Shown here in pieces: positions 7,398 through 17,100 of a stretch of 64,000 bases of DNA. The notes beneath the pieces are model-generated. The model was given only the letters and a program-made list of their open reading frames with translations. It was not told where the DNA came from and did no database searches. Within the stretch, counting starts at the first letter, position 1. Every line of letters starts with the position of its first letter. Position numbers and translations under genes: made by a program. Origin of the DNA: Fusibacter sp. 3D3 (GTDB lineage Bacteria; Bacillota; Clostridia; Peptostreptococcales; Acidaminobacteraceae); assembly GCF_001748365.1 (NCBI RefSeq), contig NZ_BDHH01000007.1:124001-188000 (forward strand), written 5' to 3'.

Positions 7398-8806
7398 AGA
7401 TCATCATAAAGAAACCTAAAAAGGCTTATGAAAAGTGGCTTAAAATAATGGCTGTTTTTGGGCTCGTAATATTATTTTATTTTGTTATGAAACCTGAAAT
7501 TGAAGTCGTTGAAAAAAAAGTCACGACATTGCCTGAAGTTTCTGACGATGTTGTTCGTGTGAAATCGGAGGTCTTTGTCAATGGATTTGAATCCTATATT
7601 AAAGAAATCAAGTGGCTTGACAATCAAATTGTAATTATGAAAAGCAATAAAGGTGCTCAAAAGGACACTGAATTTGAGGTAGACTTAGAGGCATTAAGTG
7701 TTAATCCAGTCGATATGGATGATTTAGAATCTCGATTAATAACAATTAAAGATCATGCAATTGAGCGCTATGAAGTTTTAGACGAAGGCGCTGCGAGAAC
7801 CCTTTATTTTTTAAATCAAGAGGACTATTATGGCATTTATGCCTATGATGGAGAAGGCAATTACCTCTTGGTGACAGATAAAATGAAAGTAGGGCAGAAT
7901 GCTTCACCACTTTTTAAACTTTCTGAGAACCAAAAAAAAATGCTCTATGTTGAAGCTTCAACAGATAGACTTGTCACATACGATTTTGAGACTCAAAAGA
8001 AAAAGATTTTAAAGCCCGTCGTTTCAGAGCAAATGTTTTATGAAAATTATATTTTATCTCCAGATGGTGGCTTTGTAATAGAATTGATTAAGGCTGAAAA
8101 GGATGCATTTAATTGTTATGGTACTGATAGTGGAAAACTTTATATTGATAATATAGAGGGTACAAATCCAATATTCTCAAAAGAAAGTAATCGCCTTTAC
8201 TATCTCTACACCGGCGATATGACTTCGCCTTTTACGGGGAGAAGGTTGGGCGTGGTTACACTTAATCAACGCGACATCCAATATCTATCCTCTGATTCTG
8301 AAGAAGTCTATTTTAATAAAATGCAACCTCTTGAGGACAATCAATTGCTTTATTTGGTGGGCGTGAACGACGGTGATCATTTTATAATTGACAGCGTTGT
8401 GATCTACTCTCCTGAAACAAACGAAAAGAAGAGTATCCGTGCTTTAAAAGGGATGCAGATTGATGAAAATTGCAATTTTGAAGTGAATCGTCAAATGTTA
8501 TTGCTGCCAGAGACAGATACACAATTGACTTTGCTCAATCTTGAAATACAAGCCGTGCAGAGCTTTTATGATTTAACAAGACTCTCTGAAGATGCCCTTT
8601 ATGTCAAAAACCGTGAAGGCTTTCTTTTAGGATATGGTAATGCGATTTATCGGATTGATCCAAGTGGTAAAACGCTGATTTATCAATATGAAGGTACCTA
8701 TAGGACTCTATCCATATCGCCAGAAGAAGATAAAATGCTTATCATTAGTGAAAGTGACAAGGGCCTAAATTGTGTGATTACATTTAAACTCAGCATTGAC
8801 TATTGA
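7394..8806 (+). CDS. Membrane-anchored extracytoplasmic protein of unknown function, possibly propeller-like
   Basis: I do not recognise this 470-residue protein. It starts with a short basic segment and one membrane helix (about 16-35), then a long extracytoplasmic part. That part is rich in short beta-type stretches of the kind seen in six- or seven-bladed propellers, for example LSPDGGFVIELI, SKESNRLYYLYTG and ISPEEDKMLIISES. The start codon overlaps the stop of the methyltransferase, so the two are translationally coupled. A link to DNA methylation is not obvious. It recalls the propeller-like ectodomains at 52-59 kb, but I cannot show homology by eye. Confidence 0.7.
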   Translation: MKIIIKKPKKAYEKWLKIMAVFGLVILFYFVMKPEIEVVEKKVTTLPEVSDDVVRVKSEVFVNGFESYIKEIKWLDNQIVIMKSNKGAQKDTEFEVDLEALSVNPVDMDDLESRLITIKDHAIERYEVLDEGAARTLYFLNQEDYYGIYAYDGEGNYLLVTDKMKVGQNASPLFKLSENQKKMLYVEASTDRLVTYDFETQKKKILKPVVSEQMFYENYILSPDGGFVIELIKAEKDAFNCYGTDSGKLYIDNIEGTNPIFSKESNRLYYLYTGDMTSPFTGRRLGVVTLNQRDIQYLSSDSEEVYFNKMQPLEDNQLLYLVGVNDGDHFIIDSVVIYSPETNEKKSIRALKGMQIDENCNFEVNRQMLLLPETDTQLTLLNLEIQAVQSFYDLTRLSEDALYVKNREGFLLGYGNAIYRIDPSGKTLIYQYEGTYRTLSISPEEDKMLIISESDKGLNCVITFKLSIDY

Positions 8807-8835
8807 TAATTAAAAGAGCATGACACAAAAAAACT

Positions 8836-8896
8836 CTCCTATATATTGTCAACTAAAGCGATTTATGTTACACTTTAATTGGTAATATATAGGAGG
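8836..8896 (+). promoter_or_regulatory. 12-bp inverted repeat pairing with the comEC ribosome site, overlapping a promoter
   Basis: CTCCTATATATT (8836-8847) is the exact complement of AATATATAGGAG (8884-8895), which contains the ribosome site. A promoter (TTGTCA 8846-8851, 17 bases, TACACT 8869-8874) lies inside the pair. Only transcripts from upstream would carry both arms. Confidence 0.6.
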
Positions 8897-8901
8897 ATTT
8901 T

Positions 8902-11022
8902 ATGTTCAATCGCTTGCGTCAATTATACAACATAAAGCTCATATGGATACGAAGTATGGTGATTCTAAGTCTTGTCTGTACTTTAGCCCTTTACACTATG
9001 ATGCAGTCCAATTATATGAAGAGGGTTGAAGCCTATAGAAACGCAACGCCTTCTAATATAAAACAAACCGCTAGCCTCAAAACTTTAGACGGCAATGTGG
9101 TTTCTTTAAATACTGAAAAAGGAACCTTGATTTTTAAGCCAAAAGCACTTGAACATAAAATCATGATTACTTATAATGTCGAAAACATAGATGCAAGAAC
9201 CCTAGAGCATGAGATTATTGAAGAGAAAACGGCCTTTAAGATGGAAATCGATCTAAACGAAAGGCAATTTAGAGAGACGCATAATGCCTATGAATTTGAT
9301 TATCAAAAGTATCTGTATGCCAATAATGTGATTGGGCAATATCATCTGAAAAGTTATGAAGTCAGTGATGGCCTTAAAAAATCGATTCTTGCTCATTTTA
9401 ATTCAAGGCGCATGAAGCTGATGCGGCTTGTAGAAAACCTTAAAGTAGCAGAATACTTTAACGCACTTATTCTAGGTCATAATGACAGTCTAAGTGAGAA
9501 AGACCTTTTTAGAAGATTGGGAATTTCTCATGTGTTTGCCATATCTGGGATGCATTTTGGGCTTATATACGCTTCTTTATATAAATTGATTAAAGGACCT
9601 AGGGGTTGTAAAAGCATACTTACGATGGGCTTGTTGATTTGTTATTGGGGGCTTATTGGATTTTCCTATTCAGCGGGTAGAGCTGTTTTTTTGGTGATTT
9701 ATGTTGAAGTCTCAAGAATGCTTTCAAGAAAAATAGATGCGCTCAGTGCGGTGGCGTTGACCAATTTGATCTTGTTGTTTATATTTCCAAATGCTGTTCT
9801 TGCAGTATCCTATCAACTGTCTTTTATTGCATATTTACTAATAGCTTATGTATACCAGCGGCTCAATCGCCACAAAAAGATGCATAAAATGATTGGGAGT
9901 TTTTATTTTGTTTTTTTCATCCAGATTGCATTTTTACCCATTCAGCTTTATTATTTTAATGAAGTTAATCTACTTGCGTTTTTACCGAACTTAATCATCG
10001 TGCCCCTGATTAGCGCGCTATTTCCCTTTTTCTTTTTAATCCCTCTTTTAGGAACTTCAATAGTATGGCTCTTAGAGAAGTGCCTTCATGGCATAGAATT
10101 TGTAGCCAAGCTTATGCCAATTTGGTGCGTTGAAGGGCAAATTTTGACACCAAGTCAATTTAAAATCATCTTTATTTTTGCTTTTGTCTATTTTGTCTAT
10201 AAATCCATTAGAATTTCTCAAAGCCTGATTTTAAAAAAGAGCCAAATGACTTTTATGGCTTTAATGACTTCTTGGATGATTATCAGTGGCTTTAATTTTT
10301 CTAAATCCGAAATTCATTTTTTTGATGTTGGGCATGGCGATTCAGCTTTAATTATGAATGACCATCACCCTATTTTGATTGATACAGGTGATCCCTATAC
10401 GGATTTAACTCAAATGCTCATCAAAAGAGATATATATAAGATTGACGCTCTCATTTTATCTCACGCACATAGCGATCACGTGGGGGGCTTAAAGCAATTG
10501 GCAGAGACCTATCCGATTTATCAAATATACTGCAATCAAGAGACCTATGAGGTTATTAAAGCAGATATAAGCGCATCCACCGAAGTGATCGTTGTGAAAT
10601 CACCGATTGAAATAACGCTGGCAAATGCCAGATTGACCTTGATACCCTCTGAATCCGACGATACTAATGATAACGCCATAGCGGTTTGGTATGATTCTAA
10701 GGAGATCAAAGGCATATTTTTAGGGGATATAAGTGGGCCTGTTTATGAAAAATTTCCCAGCGTGCTCACCGAACTCGATTTTGTAAAAATTGCTCATCAT
10801 GGTTCAAAGACTGGGCTCAGTAAATCTTTTCTGAAAGAACATCCAATAAAATATGCAATTATATCGCATAACGAGAAATATCTAATGCCCAATAAAAGTA
10901 TTTTGGATCAATTAGAAGAAGAAGGGATAGAAATATACAAAACCTATAATTGTGGCGAGATTATTCTTAATAAAAGGGGGATTTTTTCATATTTAACGCA
11001 TAAATCTACTGTAAACCCATAA
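8902..11022 (+). CDS. comEC: ComEC/Rec2 DNA-uptake channel protein
   Basis: ComEC forms the membrane channel that brings single-stranded DNA into the cell during natural transformation. The 706-residue protein shows all three parts. An N-terminal membrane helix and OB-like soluble domain span about 1-160. The Competence membrane domain starts with LRRLGISHVFAISGMHFGL-like sequence (around 205-220) and continues through several helices to about 465. A C-terminal metallo-beta-lactamase-like domain follows, with HAHSDHVGG and a later AHHGSK. The length is in the usual range. No comEA lies next to it here. AGGAGG before the ATG is complementary to an upstream segment. The next gene, holA, is its usual neighbour. 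Confidence 0.92.
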   Translation: MFNRLRQLYNIKLIWIRSMVILSLVCTLALYTMMQSNYMKRVEAYRNATPSNIKQTASLKTLDGNVVSLNTEKGTLIFKPKALEHKIMITYNVENIDARTLEHEIIEEKTAFKMEIDLNERQFRETHNAYEFDYQKYLYANNVIGQYHLKSYEVSDGLKKSILAHFNSRRMKLMRLVENLKVAEYFNALILGHNDSLSEKDLFRRLGISHVFAISGMHFGLIYASLYKLIKGPRGCKSILTMGLLICYWGLIGFSYSAGRAVFLVIYVEVSRMLSRKIDALSAVALTNLILLFIFPNAVLAVSYQLSFIAYLLIAYVYQRLNRHKKMHKMIGSFYFVFFIQIAFLPIQLYYFNEVNLLAFLPNLIIVPLISALFPFFFLIPLLGTSIVWLLEKCLHGIEFVAKLMPIWCVEGQILTPSQFKIIFIFAFVYFVYKSIRISQSLILKKSQMTFMALMTSWMIISGFNFSKSEIHFFDVGHGDSALIMNDHHPILIDTGDPYTDLTQMLIKRDIYKIDALILSHAHSDHVGGLKQLAETYPIYQIYCNQETYEVIKADISASTEVIVVKSPIEITLANARLTLIPSESDDTNDNAIAVWYDSKEIKGIFLGDISGPVYEKFPSVLTELDFVKIAHHGSKTGLSKSFLKEHPIKYAIISHNEKYLMPNKSILDQLEEEGIEIYKTYNCGEIILNKRGIFSYLTHKSTVNP

Positions 11023-11100
11023 GGATTTTCGAAATTGACTTTCAATTTGTTGCAATTGCTGATACTATTTTATAAGAACATTTGAGAAGGAGTCTTATTC

Positions 11101-12114
11101 ATGGATTTTATGACCTATTACAAGCAATTGCGAAATAACGAGATTGCATCATTAAATTTGATAACGGGTAGAGAACAATATTTAATTGATAATATCATCA
11201 AAATGATTGAAAGCAATTTTTTGTCAAAAGCTTATAAGGACCTTAACTTTACCATTATAGAAGGTGTTTTTGACATAGATCAATTTTTGAACATTTCTGA
11301 AACACTGCCATTCTTTGATGAAAGAAGAATCGTGTTTATTAATAATGTGAATCTTTTTAAAAATATGAAAGAAGATGCGGAATTGAAATTATTAGATTTT
11401 CTAAAATCTATACCTGAGCAAACCGTGCTCCTCTTTGTGGAGAAAGAGGTGGACAAGCGTAAAAAACTCTATAAATTCATGGCCAAAGAGGGGACTTTGA
11501 TCACGATAGACAAAATGACGCACTCTGACTTTGTCAAATGGGTTAACAAAAAATTTAAAGAGTATAATAAACCCATCTCTAATCATGCTTTAAACTATTT
11601 TATTGAGATGAGCAACTATCTTGATAAAGAATCTAATAAGAATCTTTACGATGTAGATAATACCATTAAATCTCTTGTAAACAATGAACGTGAAATTACG
11701 GAGAGCGTTATTAATCAATATCTTGAGATTCCAATAGAACATAATATTTTTAAGATGATCGACGCGATCAGTGAGAAGAAAATACAGACGAGTTTGTTGA
11801 TCTTAAATGAGCTCGTAGGTAATGGAGAACCAGAAATTAAGGTGTTCTATTTAATTAATCAACAATTTAGAAATATTTTAAAAACGAAGTATTTAATAAA
11901 AAGTGGTTATTCCAGTGACAGTGTAGCCACAAAACTAGGCATTCATCCTTTTGTGGCAAAGAAAGCGGCACATTTCGCCAATCAGTATTCTTTTGAATCC
12001 CTTCATAAAATCGTGGATATTGTCGAAACTGTGGATACAGAAATGAAGTCAACAGGACTTTCGCCACACTTATTGATTGAAAAGGCCCTGTTTGAAATTC
12101 ATACGGTTGGATAA
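11101..12114 (+). CDS. holA: DNA polymerase III delta subunit
   Basis: HolA is the clamp-loader subunit that opens the sliding clamp. At 337 residues it has the family length. Features include an N-terminal LITGREQYLIDNIIKMI, the segment LPFFDERRIVFINN (about 63-76) typical of the first domain, and a helical C-terminal part with EIKVFYLINQQFRNIL and STGLSPHLLIEKAL. Bacterial delta lacks a working Walker A motif, as here. It follows comEC by 78 bases with its own AGAAGGAG ribosome site, the order seen in many Firmicutes. It is convergent with rpsT, with a shared terminator between. Confidence 0.9.
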   Translation: MDFMTYYKQLRNNEIASLNLITGREQYLIDNIIKMIESNFLSKAYKDLNFTIIEGVFDIDQFLNISETLPFFDERRIVFINNVNLFKNMKEDAELKLLDFLKSIPEQTVLLFVEKEVDKRKKLYKFMAKEGTLITIDKMTHSDFVKWVNKKFKEYNKPISNHALNYFIEMSNYLDKESNKNLYDVDNTIKSLVNNEREITESVINQYLEIPIEHNIFKMIDAISEKKIQTSLLILNELVGNGEPEIKVFYLINQQFRNILKTKYLIKSGYSSDSVATKLGIHPFVAKKAAHFANQYSFESLHKIVDIVETVDTEMKSTGLSPHLLIEKALFEIHTVG

Positions 12115-12175
12115 AACGGATGATTTTCCCGATTAAAGTTTCAACCATCGGCTCAAATCTTGTTGTCTACAAAAA

Positions 12176-12212
12176 AAGACGAAAGCGTACATAAATGTAC
12201 GCTTTTTAATAT
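12176..12212. terminator. Bidirectional terminator between holA and rpsT
   Basis: AAAGCGTACAT pairs with ATGTACGCTTT around a short loop. TTTTT follows on the + strand, and the reverse strand also runs into a T-rich tract. Confidence 0.85.
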
Positions 12213-12228
12213 TTGATCAAATATTAAA
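12205..12228. repeat. 24-bp perfect palindrome
   Basis: The two halves TTTAATATTTGA and TCAAATATTAAA form an exact palindrome centred on TGATCA, partly overlapping the T-tract of the terminator. It could be a protein site or a second hairpin. Confidence 0.6.
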
Positions 12229-12279
12229 TTGACACGGTCTCATTTTTCGGGGAATTCCAAAATTAATATAAGTTAAACT

Positions 12280-12546
12280 CTATTCAGCCGCAGCGTTTAA
12301 TCTTTTTCTTAATCTTGAAACTTTTCTAGAAGCAGCATTCTTATGGAATGTACCTTTAGCACCAGCTTGAGTCATTTTCTTTTCGAAGAATCTTAATTTT
12401 TCTTCAGCAAGATTTTTATCGCCAGCTGCTAATGCTTCTAAGAATCTTTTTTCAGCAGTCTTAAGAGCCGATTTTCTTGATTTATTGACAGCTGTTTTCT
12501 TGCTGATAACATTGATTCTTTTCTTAGCTGATTTAATATTAGCCAT
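12280..12546 (-). CDS. rpsT: 30S ribosomal protein S20
   Basis: S20 binds 16S rRNA early in small-subunit assembly. The 88-residue, Lys/Arg/Ala-rich helical protein begins MANIKSAKKRINVISKK and contains GTFHKNAASRKVSRL, both family signatures. Length and start are typical. GGGGAGGTG lies just before the ATG. It is a single minus-strand gene between holA and lepA, and its promoter must lie in the AT-rich spacer shared with lepA. Confidence 0.97.
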   Translation of the reverse strand: MANIKSAKKRINVISKKTAVNKSRKSALKTAEKRFLEALAAGDKNLAEEKLRFFEKKMTQAGAKGTFHKNAASRKVSRLRKRLNAAAE

Positions 12547-12627
12547 TTGTGTTCACCTCCCCGCAGTTTTTCAACAGTCTTATTTTATCACGCAGCCCCT
12601 AAGAAATCAAGTTTTTTTTAAATGTAT

Positions 12628-12656
12628 TTGAGAAGGGGGACATCCTATGTTATAAT
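12628..12656 (+). promoter_or_regulatory. Sigma-A promoter for lepA
   Basis: TTGAGA (12628-12633) and TATAAT (12651-12656) are separated by exactly 17 bases. The leader is about 70 bases. Confidence 0.8.
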
Positions 12657-12732
12657 TGATAGGTACATTTTTAGAAGAAGATTTAAACGCTTTATGTTTA
12701 GAATATACAGTCACTGTTAAGGAGGCATATAA

Positions 12733-14544
12733 ATGTCTAGTGAAAGGCAAAAATATATAAGAAATTTTTCAATCATTGCCCATATTGATCATGGGAAATC
12801 AACGCTTGCTGATCGTCTCATTGAAAAGACGGGATTGTTGACCCAGCGCGAAATGAAGGCGCAAATACTAGATAGTATGGATCTCGAAAGAGAACGTGGC
12901 ATCACCATTAAATTACAAACAACGCGCCTCGTCTACAAAGCTCAAGATGGCCATGAGTACCTTCTAAATCTAATTGACACCCCAGGCCATGTGGATTTTA
13001 CTTACGAAGTCTCCAGATCACTTGCTGCCTGTGAAGGCGCTATATTAGTAGTCGATGCAACGCAAGGGGTAGAAGCACAGACACTTGCAAACGTGCATCT
13101 CGCTGATGAGCAGGGACTCGAAATCATTCCTGTACTCAACAAGATTGATTTACCCAGTGCAAGACCCGCTGAAATCATCGCAGAAATTGAAGAAATCATT
13201 GGCGTTATTGCAGAAGATGCGCCACAAATTTCAGCGAAAAATGGCATTAATATCGAAGCAGTTCTCGAGCGGATTGTTGAAGCCGTACCACCACCAGAAG
13301 GCGATGAAAATGCACCTCTTAAAGCTCTGATCTTTGATTCCTATTATGATAGCTATAAAGGTGCGGTGGCGTTTATAAGAGTTATGGAAGGCTCTATTAA
13401 AAAAGGTGACCAAATCATGATGATGGCTGCTGGTAAAAAATTTGAAGTGGTGGAAGTGGGAATTTCCGTGCCAAGTCCTCTTGCGATTCCTGAACTTTGG
13501 GCCGGTGACGTTGGTTATGTAACCGCAAGCATAAAAAATGTAATTGACTGCAGAGTAGGTGACACTATTACAAGTGCAGTGACGCCAACGGCTGAAGCAT
13601 TGCCTGGATATAAAAAGGCAACTTCTATGGTTTTCTGTGGGATTTATCCTGCAGAGGGGGAAAGTTATGATGAAGTCAGAGATGCACTTGAAAAACTTCA
13701 ACTCAATGATGCAGCACTTTCATTTGAACCAGAAACTTCAGTGGCACTTGGCTTTGGCTTTAGATGTGGTTTTTTAGGACTTCTTCATCTTGAAATTATT
13801 GAACAGAGAATTGAGAGAGAATTTGATCTTGATATCATTGCAACAGCTCCAAGTGTTATTTATCGTATTACCACGAACAGTGATGAAGTACTCATGATTC
13901 AAAATCCGTCTAACTTACCCCCTGTAACAGAAATTAAAATGATGGAAGAACCTATCGTAAAGGCAAATATTATTGTACCCAATGAATATGTAGGCAATAT
14001 CATGGACCTTTGTCAAAACAGACGCGGTGTGATGCTTCATATGGATTATTTGGATCCAAAACGTGTTGTTTTACATTATGAGTTACCGCTAAATGAAGTT
14101 ATCTATGATTTCTTTGACGCCCTTAAGTCAAAGACTAGAGGATATGGTTCTCTAGATTATGAGTTTTCTGAATATAGAGAGTCTGAGCTTGTTAAGTTGG
14201 ATATATTGCTTAACAAAGAAAATATAGATGCTTTTTCAATGATTGTCCATAAAACAAAAGCAGAAGGCAGAGGCAGAATCATCTGCGAGCGTTTAAAAGA
14301 AGTTATTCCGCGTCAGATGTTTGTAATTCCAATTCAGGCAGCAGTTGGGTCTAAAGTGATTGCGCGCGAAACCATCAGTGCCATGCGTAAAGATGTTTTA
14401 GCAAAATGTTATGGTGGCGATATCTCACGTAAGAAAAAGCTTTTAGAAAAGCAAAAAGAGGGTAAAAAGAAAATGAGGCAGCTTGGTTCAGTAGATGTAC
14501 CACAACAAGCCTTTTTATCCGTTCTAAAATTTGATGATAATTAA
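12733..14544 (+). CDS. lepA: Elongation factor 4 (LepA) GTPase
   Basis: LepA is a ribosome-bound translational GTPase thought to help with back-translocation or 30S biogenesis. The P-loop AHIDHGKST, the G2 region RERGITIK, G3 DTPGHVDF and G4 NKIDLP are all present in order. Domain II and EF-G-like domains III and V follow. The C-terminal LepA-specific tail contains [19 protein letters not shown]. Length 603 is standard. AAGGAGG lies upstream of the ATG, and a clear terminator follows. In many Firmicutes it precedes hemW and hrcA, as here. Confidence 0.97.
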   Translation: MSSERQKYIRNFSIIAHIDHGKSTLADRLIEKTGLLTQREMKAQILDSMDLERERGITIKLQTTRLVYKAQDGHEYLLNLIDTPGHVDFTYEVSRSLAACEGAILVVDATQGVEAQTLANVHLADEQGLEIIPVLNKIDLPSARPAEIIAEIEEIIGVIAEDAPQISAKNGINIEAVLERIVEAVPPPEGDENAPLKALIFDSYYDSYKGAVAFIRVMEGSIKKGDQIMMMAAGKKFEVVEVGISVPSPLAIPELWAGDVGYVTASIKNVIDCRVGDTITSAVTPTAEALPGYKKATSMVFCGIYPAEGESYDEVRDALEKLQLNDAALSFEPETSVALGFGFRCGFLGLLHLEIIEQRIEREFDLDIIATAPSVIYRITTNSDEVLMIQNPSNLPPVTEIKMMEEPIVKANIIVPNEYVGNIMDLCQNRRGVMLHMDYLDPKRVVLHYELPLNEVIYDFFDALKSKTRGYGSLDYEFSEYRESELVKLDILLNKENIDAFSMIVHKTKAEGRGRIICERLKEVIPRQMFVIPIQAAVGSKVIARETISAMRKDVLAKCYGGDISRKKKLLEKQKEGKKKMRQLGSVDVPQQAFLSVLKFDDN

Positions 14545-14551
14545 TATTGGG

Positions 14552-14579
14552 GCAATCGGGTTTTTCCGATTGCTTTTTT
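14552..14579 (+). terminator. Intrinsic terminator of lepA
   Basis: GCAATCGG pairs with CCGATTGC, followed by TTTTTT. Confidence 0.9.
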
Positions 14580-14676
14580 GACCCTAAACATTGATATGTA
14601 AATTGTGCAATGGCCTATCAGAGCTGAAAAGGTTTCTGAGTTCGTGTTCATTTAAAAGTGATTTGAGGAGGTTCAA

Positions 14677-15861
14677 ATGAGTTTAATGATAAACGCATTA
14701 CAAGAAGATGCAATCAGTCTGTACATTCATATTCCATTCTGTGTAGAAAAATGTCTGTATTGTGATTTTGTTTCATACAAAATATCGGATACCGAAAAAC
14801 AAAATTCTGTAGAAACCTATGTTCAGGCACTCAAAAATGAGATTTCAATGTATGAATCCCTTTTGAGAAGTGCTAGCATTAAAACGATCTTCATTGGAGG
14901 TGGAACACCTTCAAGTATTGAAGGCCAATATATTTTAGGTATTATCAATCACATAAAGCAGTACAACGCTCTTTCAAATCTGATGGAATTCACCATTGAA
15001 GTTAATCCCGGAACCCTTAATGACGAGAAAATAAATGCTTATCTATCTGCAGGCGTCAACCGGATCAGCATGGGGGTTCAATCGGCACAGGATACACTTT
15101 TGAAATCCATCGGTAGGATTCACACCTTTAACGAGTTTTTGACAACTTACAAAGGCATAAGAGAAAAAGGCTTTGAGAACATCAGTCTCGATCTGATGTT
15201 CGGTTTGCCAAATCAATCTATTGAGGATGTTGAATATACTTTAAAAGTCATCACAGAACTCGCACCTGAGCACATCTCGACATATGCTTTAAAACTGGAA
15301 GAAGGGACGAATATGTATCGCGCTTATGAGAGAGGTGAAATCACCTTGCCTGATGAAGAGACCGAAAGAGCGATGTATCATCTCATCGAAAAAGTTTTAA
15401 AAGAAAAGGGATATGAGCAATATGAAATTTCAAATTTCGCCAAACCCCAAAAAGAATCTAAGCATAATCTCGTTTATTGGGAAAACAAATCCTACCTGGG
15501 TCTAGGGATTGCATCACACAGTAAAATTGGACCGTTAAGATTTAATAATTTTTCAAATTTCCCTCATTATATTGAAGCTTTAAATCAAAATTTAAAACCC
15601 GTGGAAGAAGAAATCCCAATTGAAAGAGATGAAGATCTATTTGAAACCATTATGCTCGGGCTTAGATTAAATAAAGGGATTTCTATAGAAGCTATTAATA
15701 CAAAATACGAAATTGACTTCGTAGAAAAATATCACACAGAAATCGAAAAACTAAAAATACAGAAACTGATCACACATCACATAGAAACCGATCGGATAGC
15801 ACTCACAGCTCTAGGCAGAGACCTATCCAATCAAGTTTTCTTGGAATTTATGAAGGACTAA
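14677..15861 (+). CDS. hemW: Radical SAM heme chaperone HemW
   Basis: HemW is related to coproporphyrinogen dehydrogenase HemN but acts as a heme carrier or chaperone. The radical SAM cluster motif CVEKCLYCDF (CxxxCxxC, about residues 22-31) is followed by FIGGGTPSS, EVNPGT and GVNRISMGVQS, all HemN/HemW hallmarks. Length 394 agrees with HemW rather than the longer HemN. HemN proteins carry an extra N-terminal segment and Cys that are absent here. It has GAGGAGG before the ATG. It lies between lepA and hrcA, the usual Firmicute order, and may be followed by a weak terminator. Confidence 0.92.
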   Translation: MSLMINALQEDAISLYIHIPFCVEKCLYCDFVSYKISDTEKQNSVETYVQALKNEISMYESLLRSASIKTIFIGGGTPSSIEGQYILGIINHIKQYNALSNLMEFTIEVNPGTLNDEKINAYLSAGVNRISMGVQSAQDTLLKSIGRIHTFNEFLTTYKGIREKGFENISLDLMFGLPNQSIEDVEYTLKVITELAPEHISTYALKLEEGTNMYRAYERGEITLPDEETERAMYHLIEKVLKEKGYEQYEISNFAKPQKESKHNLVYWENKSYLGLGIASHSKIGPLRFNNFSNFPHYIEALNQNLKPVEEEIPIERDEDLFETIMLGLRLNKGISIEAINTKYEIDFVEKYHTEIEKLKIQKLITHHIETDRIALTALGRDLSNQVFLEFMKD

Positions 15862-15869
15862 GTGGAAAA

Positions 15870-15914
15870 CGGATTTGCCTTTGAAAGGGGCGGATTAAGG
15901 AAATCTGATTTTTT
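15870..15914 (+). terminator. Weak branched terminator after hemW
   Basis: CGGATTT pairs with AAATCTG (one G-U pair), with a small inner hairpin, and runs into ATTTTTT. Confidence 0.45.
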
Positions 15915-15953
15915 AACGAAATGTAAATAGACTATAAATATTTAAAAAGAAGG

Positions 15954-15982
15954 TTGACAACTCAATTGGTTGGCGGTATATT
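15954..15982 (+). promoter_or_regulatory. Sigma-A promoter of the hrcA heat-shock operon
   Basis: TTGACA (15954-15959), 17 bases, TATATT (15977-15982). It lies just before CIRCE, so the transcription start is expected at or next to the operator. Confidence 0.9.
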
Positions 15983-15991
15983 ATATATAGA

Positions 15992-16018
15992 TTAGCACTC
16001 CTTAGAGATGAGTGCTAA
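15992..16018 (+). promoter_or_regulatory. CIRCE operator (HrcA binding site)
   Basis: TTAGCACTC, nine bases, GAGTGCTAA: an exact match to the CIRCE consensus. HrcA bound here should repress hrcA-grpE-dnaK-dnaJ until heat shock titrates GroEL away. Only this one copy was seen in the window. Confidence 0.98.
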
Positions 16019-16036
16019 CAAAAGGATGGTGACAAG

Positions 16037-17062
16037 ATGTTATCAGAAAGGCAACTTCGCATCTTAGAGGCAATCATCGTAGACTTTATAGATACTGCTC
16101 AACCAGTAGGCTCTAGAACCATTTCAAAAAAGTATCCTTTGGGCATTAGCTCAGCGACCATTAGAAATGAAATGGCAGACCTTGAGGAACTTGGTTATTT
16201 AGAACAGCCACATACTTCTGCTGGGAGGGTGCCATCAGAGCTTGGTTATCGCCTTTATGTGGATTCGATGACAAATCTTCATACAATCGGCTTAGATCAA
16301 AAAGAGTTGATTCAATCTCTTCTTCTTAAAAAAATAATCGAAGCCAATGACATAGCGGATCAATCTGCTAAATTATTGGCGGATTTTACTGGATTGGTAT
16401 CGGTAGTGACGATTCCTCAGTTTAACAAATGTCGGTTGGCAAACTTAAAAATGATCAAAGTAACTGATACTAAGGTCCTTTTAATTTTAGTGACCGATAA
16501 TGGGATCGTCAAAAGTATTCAACTTGCCTTATCCAACACAGATCAGTATATTTTGGATAAGATATCAGATACAATGCTCAATTTCTTACTGGGTGAAACC
16601 ATTGAGAATATAGATGTACGTTCGATAATGCGGTTGAAAGAAAAATTGAGTTCATTTGGTAATATAGTGGATTATCTAATTCCAATACTGAAAGATGCCT
16701 TAAAAAATCTAGATAACAATGAAATTCATATTGCAGGAGAGCAAAATATTCTGTCCATATTAGAATTTTCTGAATCCGAAAAAGCAAAACAAATTTTTAA
16801 CTTTATGAAATCCGTTGAGAATCTGGAAAAACTGGTTCGGACTGTGGATACGAGTAAACTGGCCATTAAAATTGGTTCTGAAATTGGGATAAAAGAATTG
16901 GAAGAATGTAGCGTGATCTCATCCACCTATAAGGTGGATGGTAAGAATGAAGGCAAAATTCTAGTGATTGGCCCTAAGCGAATAGACTATGGCGCTGTCA
17001 TATCCATTGTAAACTATATTAGCAATACATTATCAGATTTATTTTCGGGTATATATTTATAG
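16037..17062 (+). CDS. hrcA: Heat-inducible transcription repressor HrcA
   Basis: HrcA represses class I heat-shock genes by binding CIRCE. The N-terminal winged helix is recognisable: LSERQLRILEAIIVDFI, then GSRTISKKYPLGISSATIRNEM, followed by LEQPHTSAGRVPSELGYRLYVD. The C-terminal dimerisation and GAF-like part ends with IGPKRIDYGAVISIVNYIS. Length 341 is typical. AAGGATGGTGA precedes the ATG, and CIRCE lies 19 bases upstream, so the gene is autoregulated. It is first in the operon with grpE 38 bases downstream. Confidence 0.97.
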   Translation: MLSERQLRILEAIIVDFIDTAQPVGSRTISKKYPLGISSATIRNEMADLEELGYLEQPHTSAGRVPSELGYRLYVDSMTNLHTIGLDQKELIQSLLLKKIIEANDIADQSAKLLADFTGLVSVVTIPQFNKCRLANLKMIKVTDTKVLLILVTDNGIVKSIQLALSNTDQYILDKISDTMLNFLLGETIENIDVRSIMRLKEKLSSFGNIVDYLIPILKDALKNLDNNEIHIAGEQNILSILEFSESEKAKQIFNFMKSVENLEKLVRTVDTSKLAIKIGSEIGIKELEECSVISSTYKVDGKNEGKILVIGPKRIDYGAVISIVNYISNTLSDLFSGIYL

Positions 17063-17100
17063 GTTGTAAATAAACAAAAATGTTAAAAAGGATGAGACAG

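Noticed and set aside
13231-13701. 156-codon minus-strand frame inside lepA
   Set aside because: It lies wholly within a well-conserved gene, has no start signal, and its translation looks like random frame.
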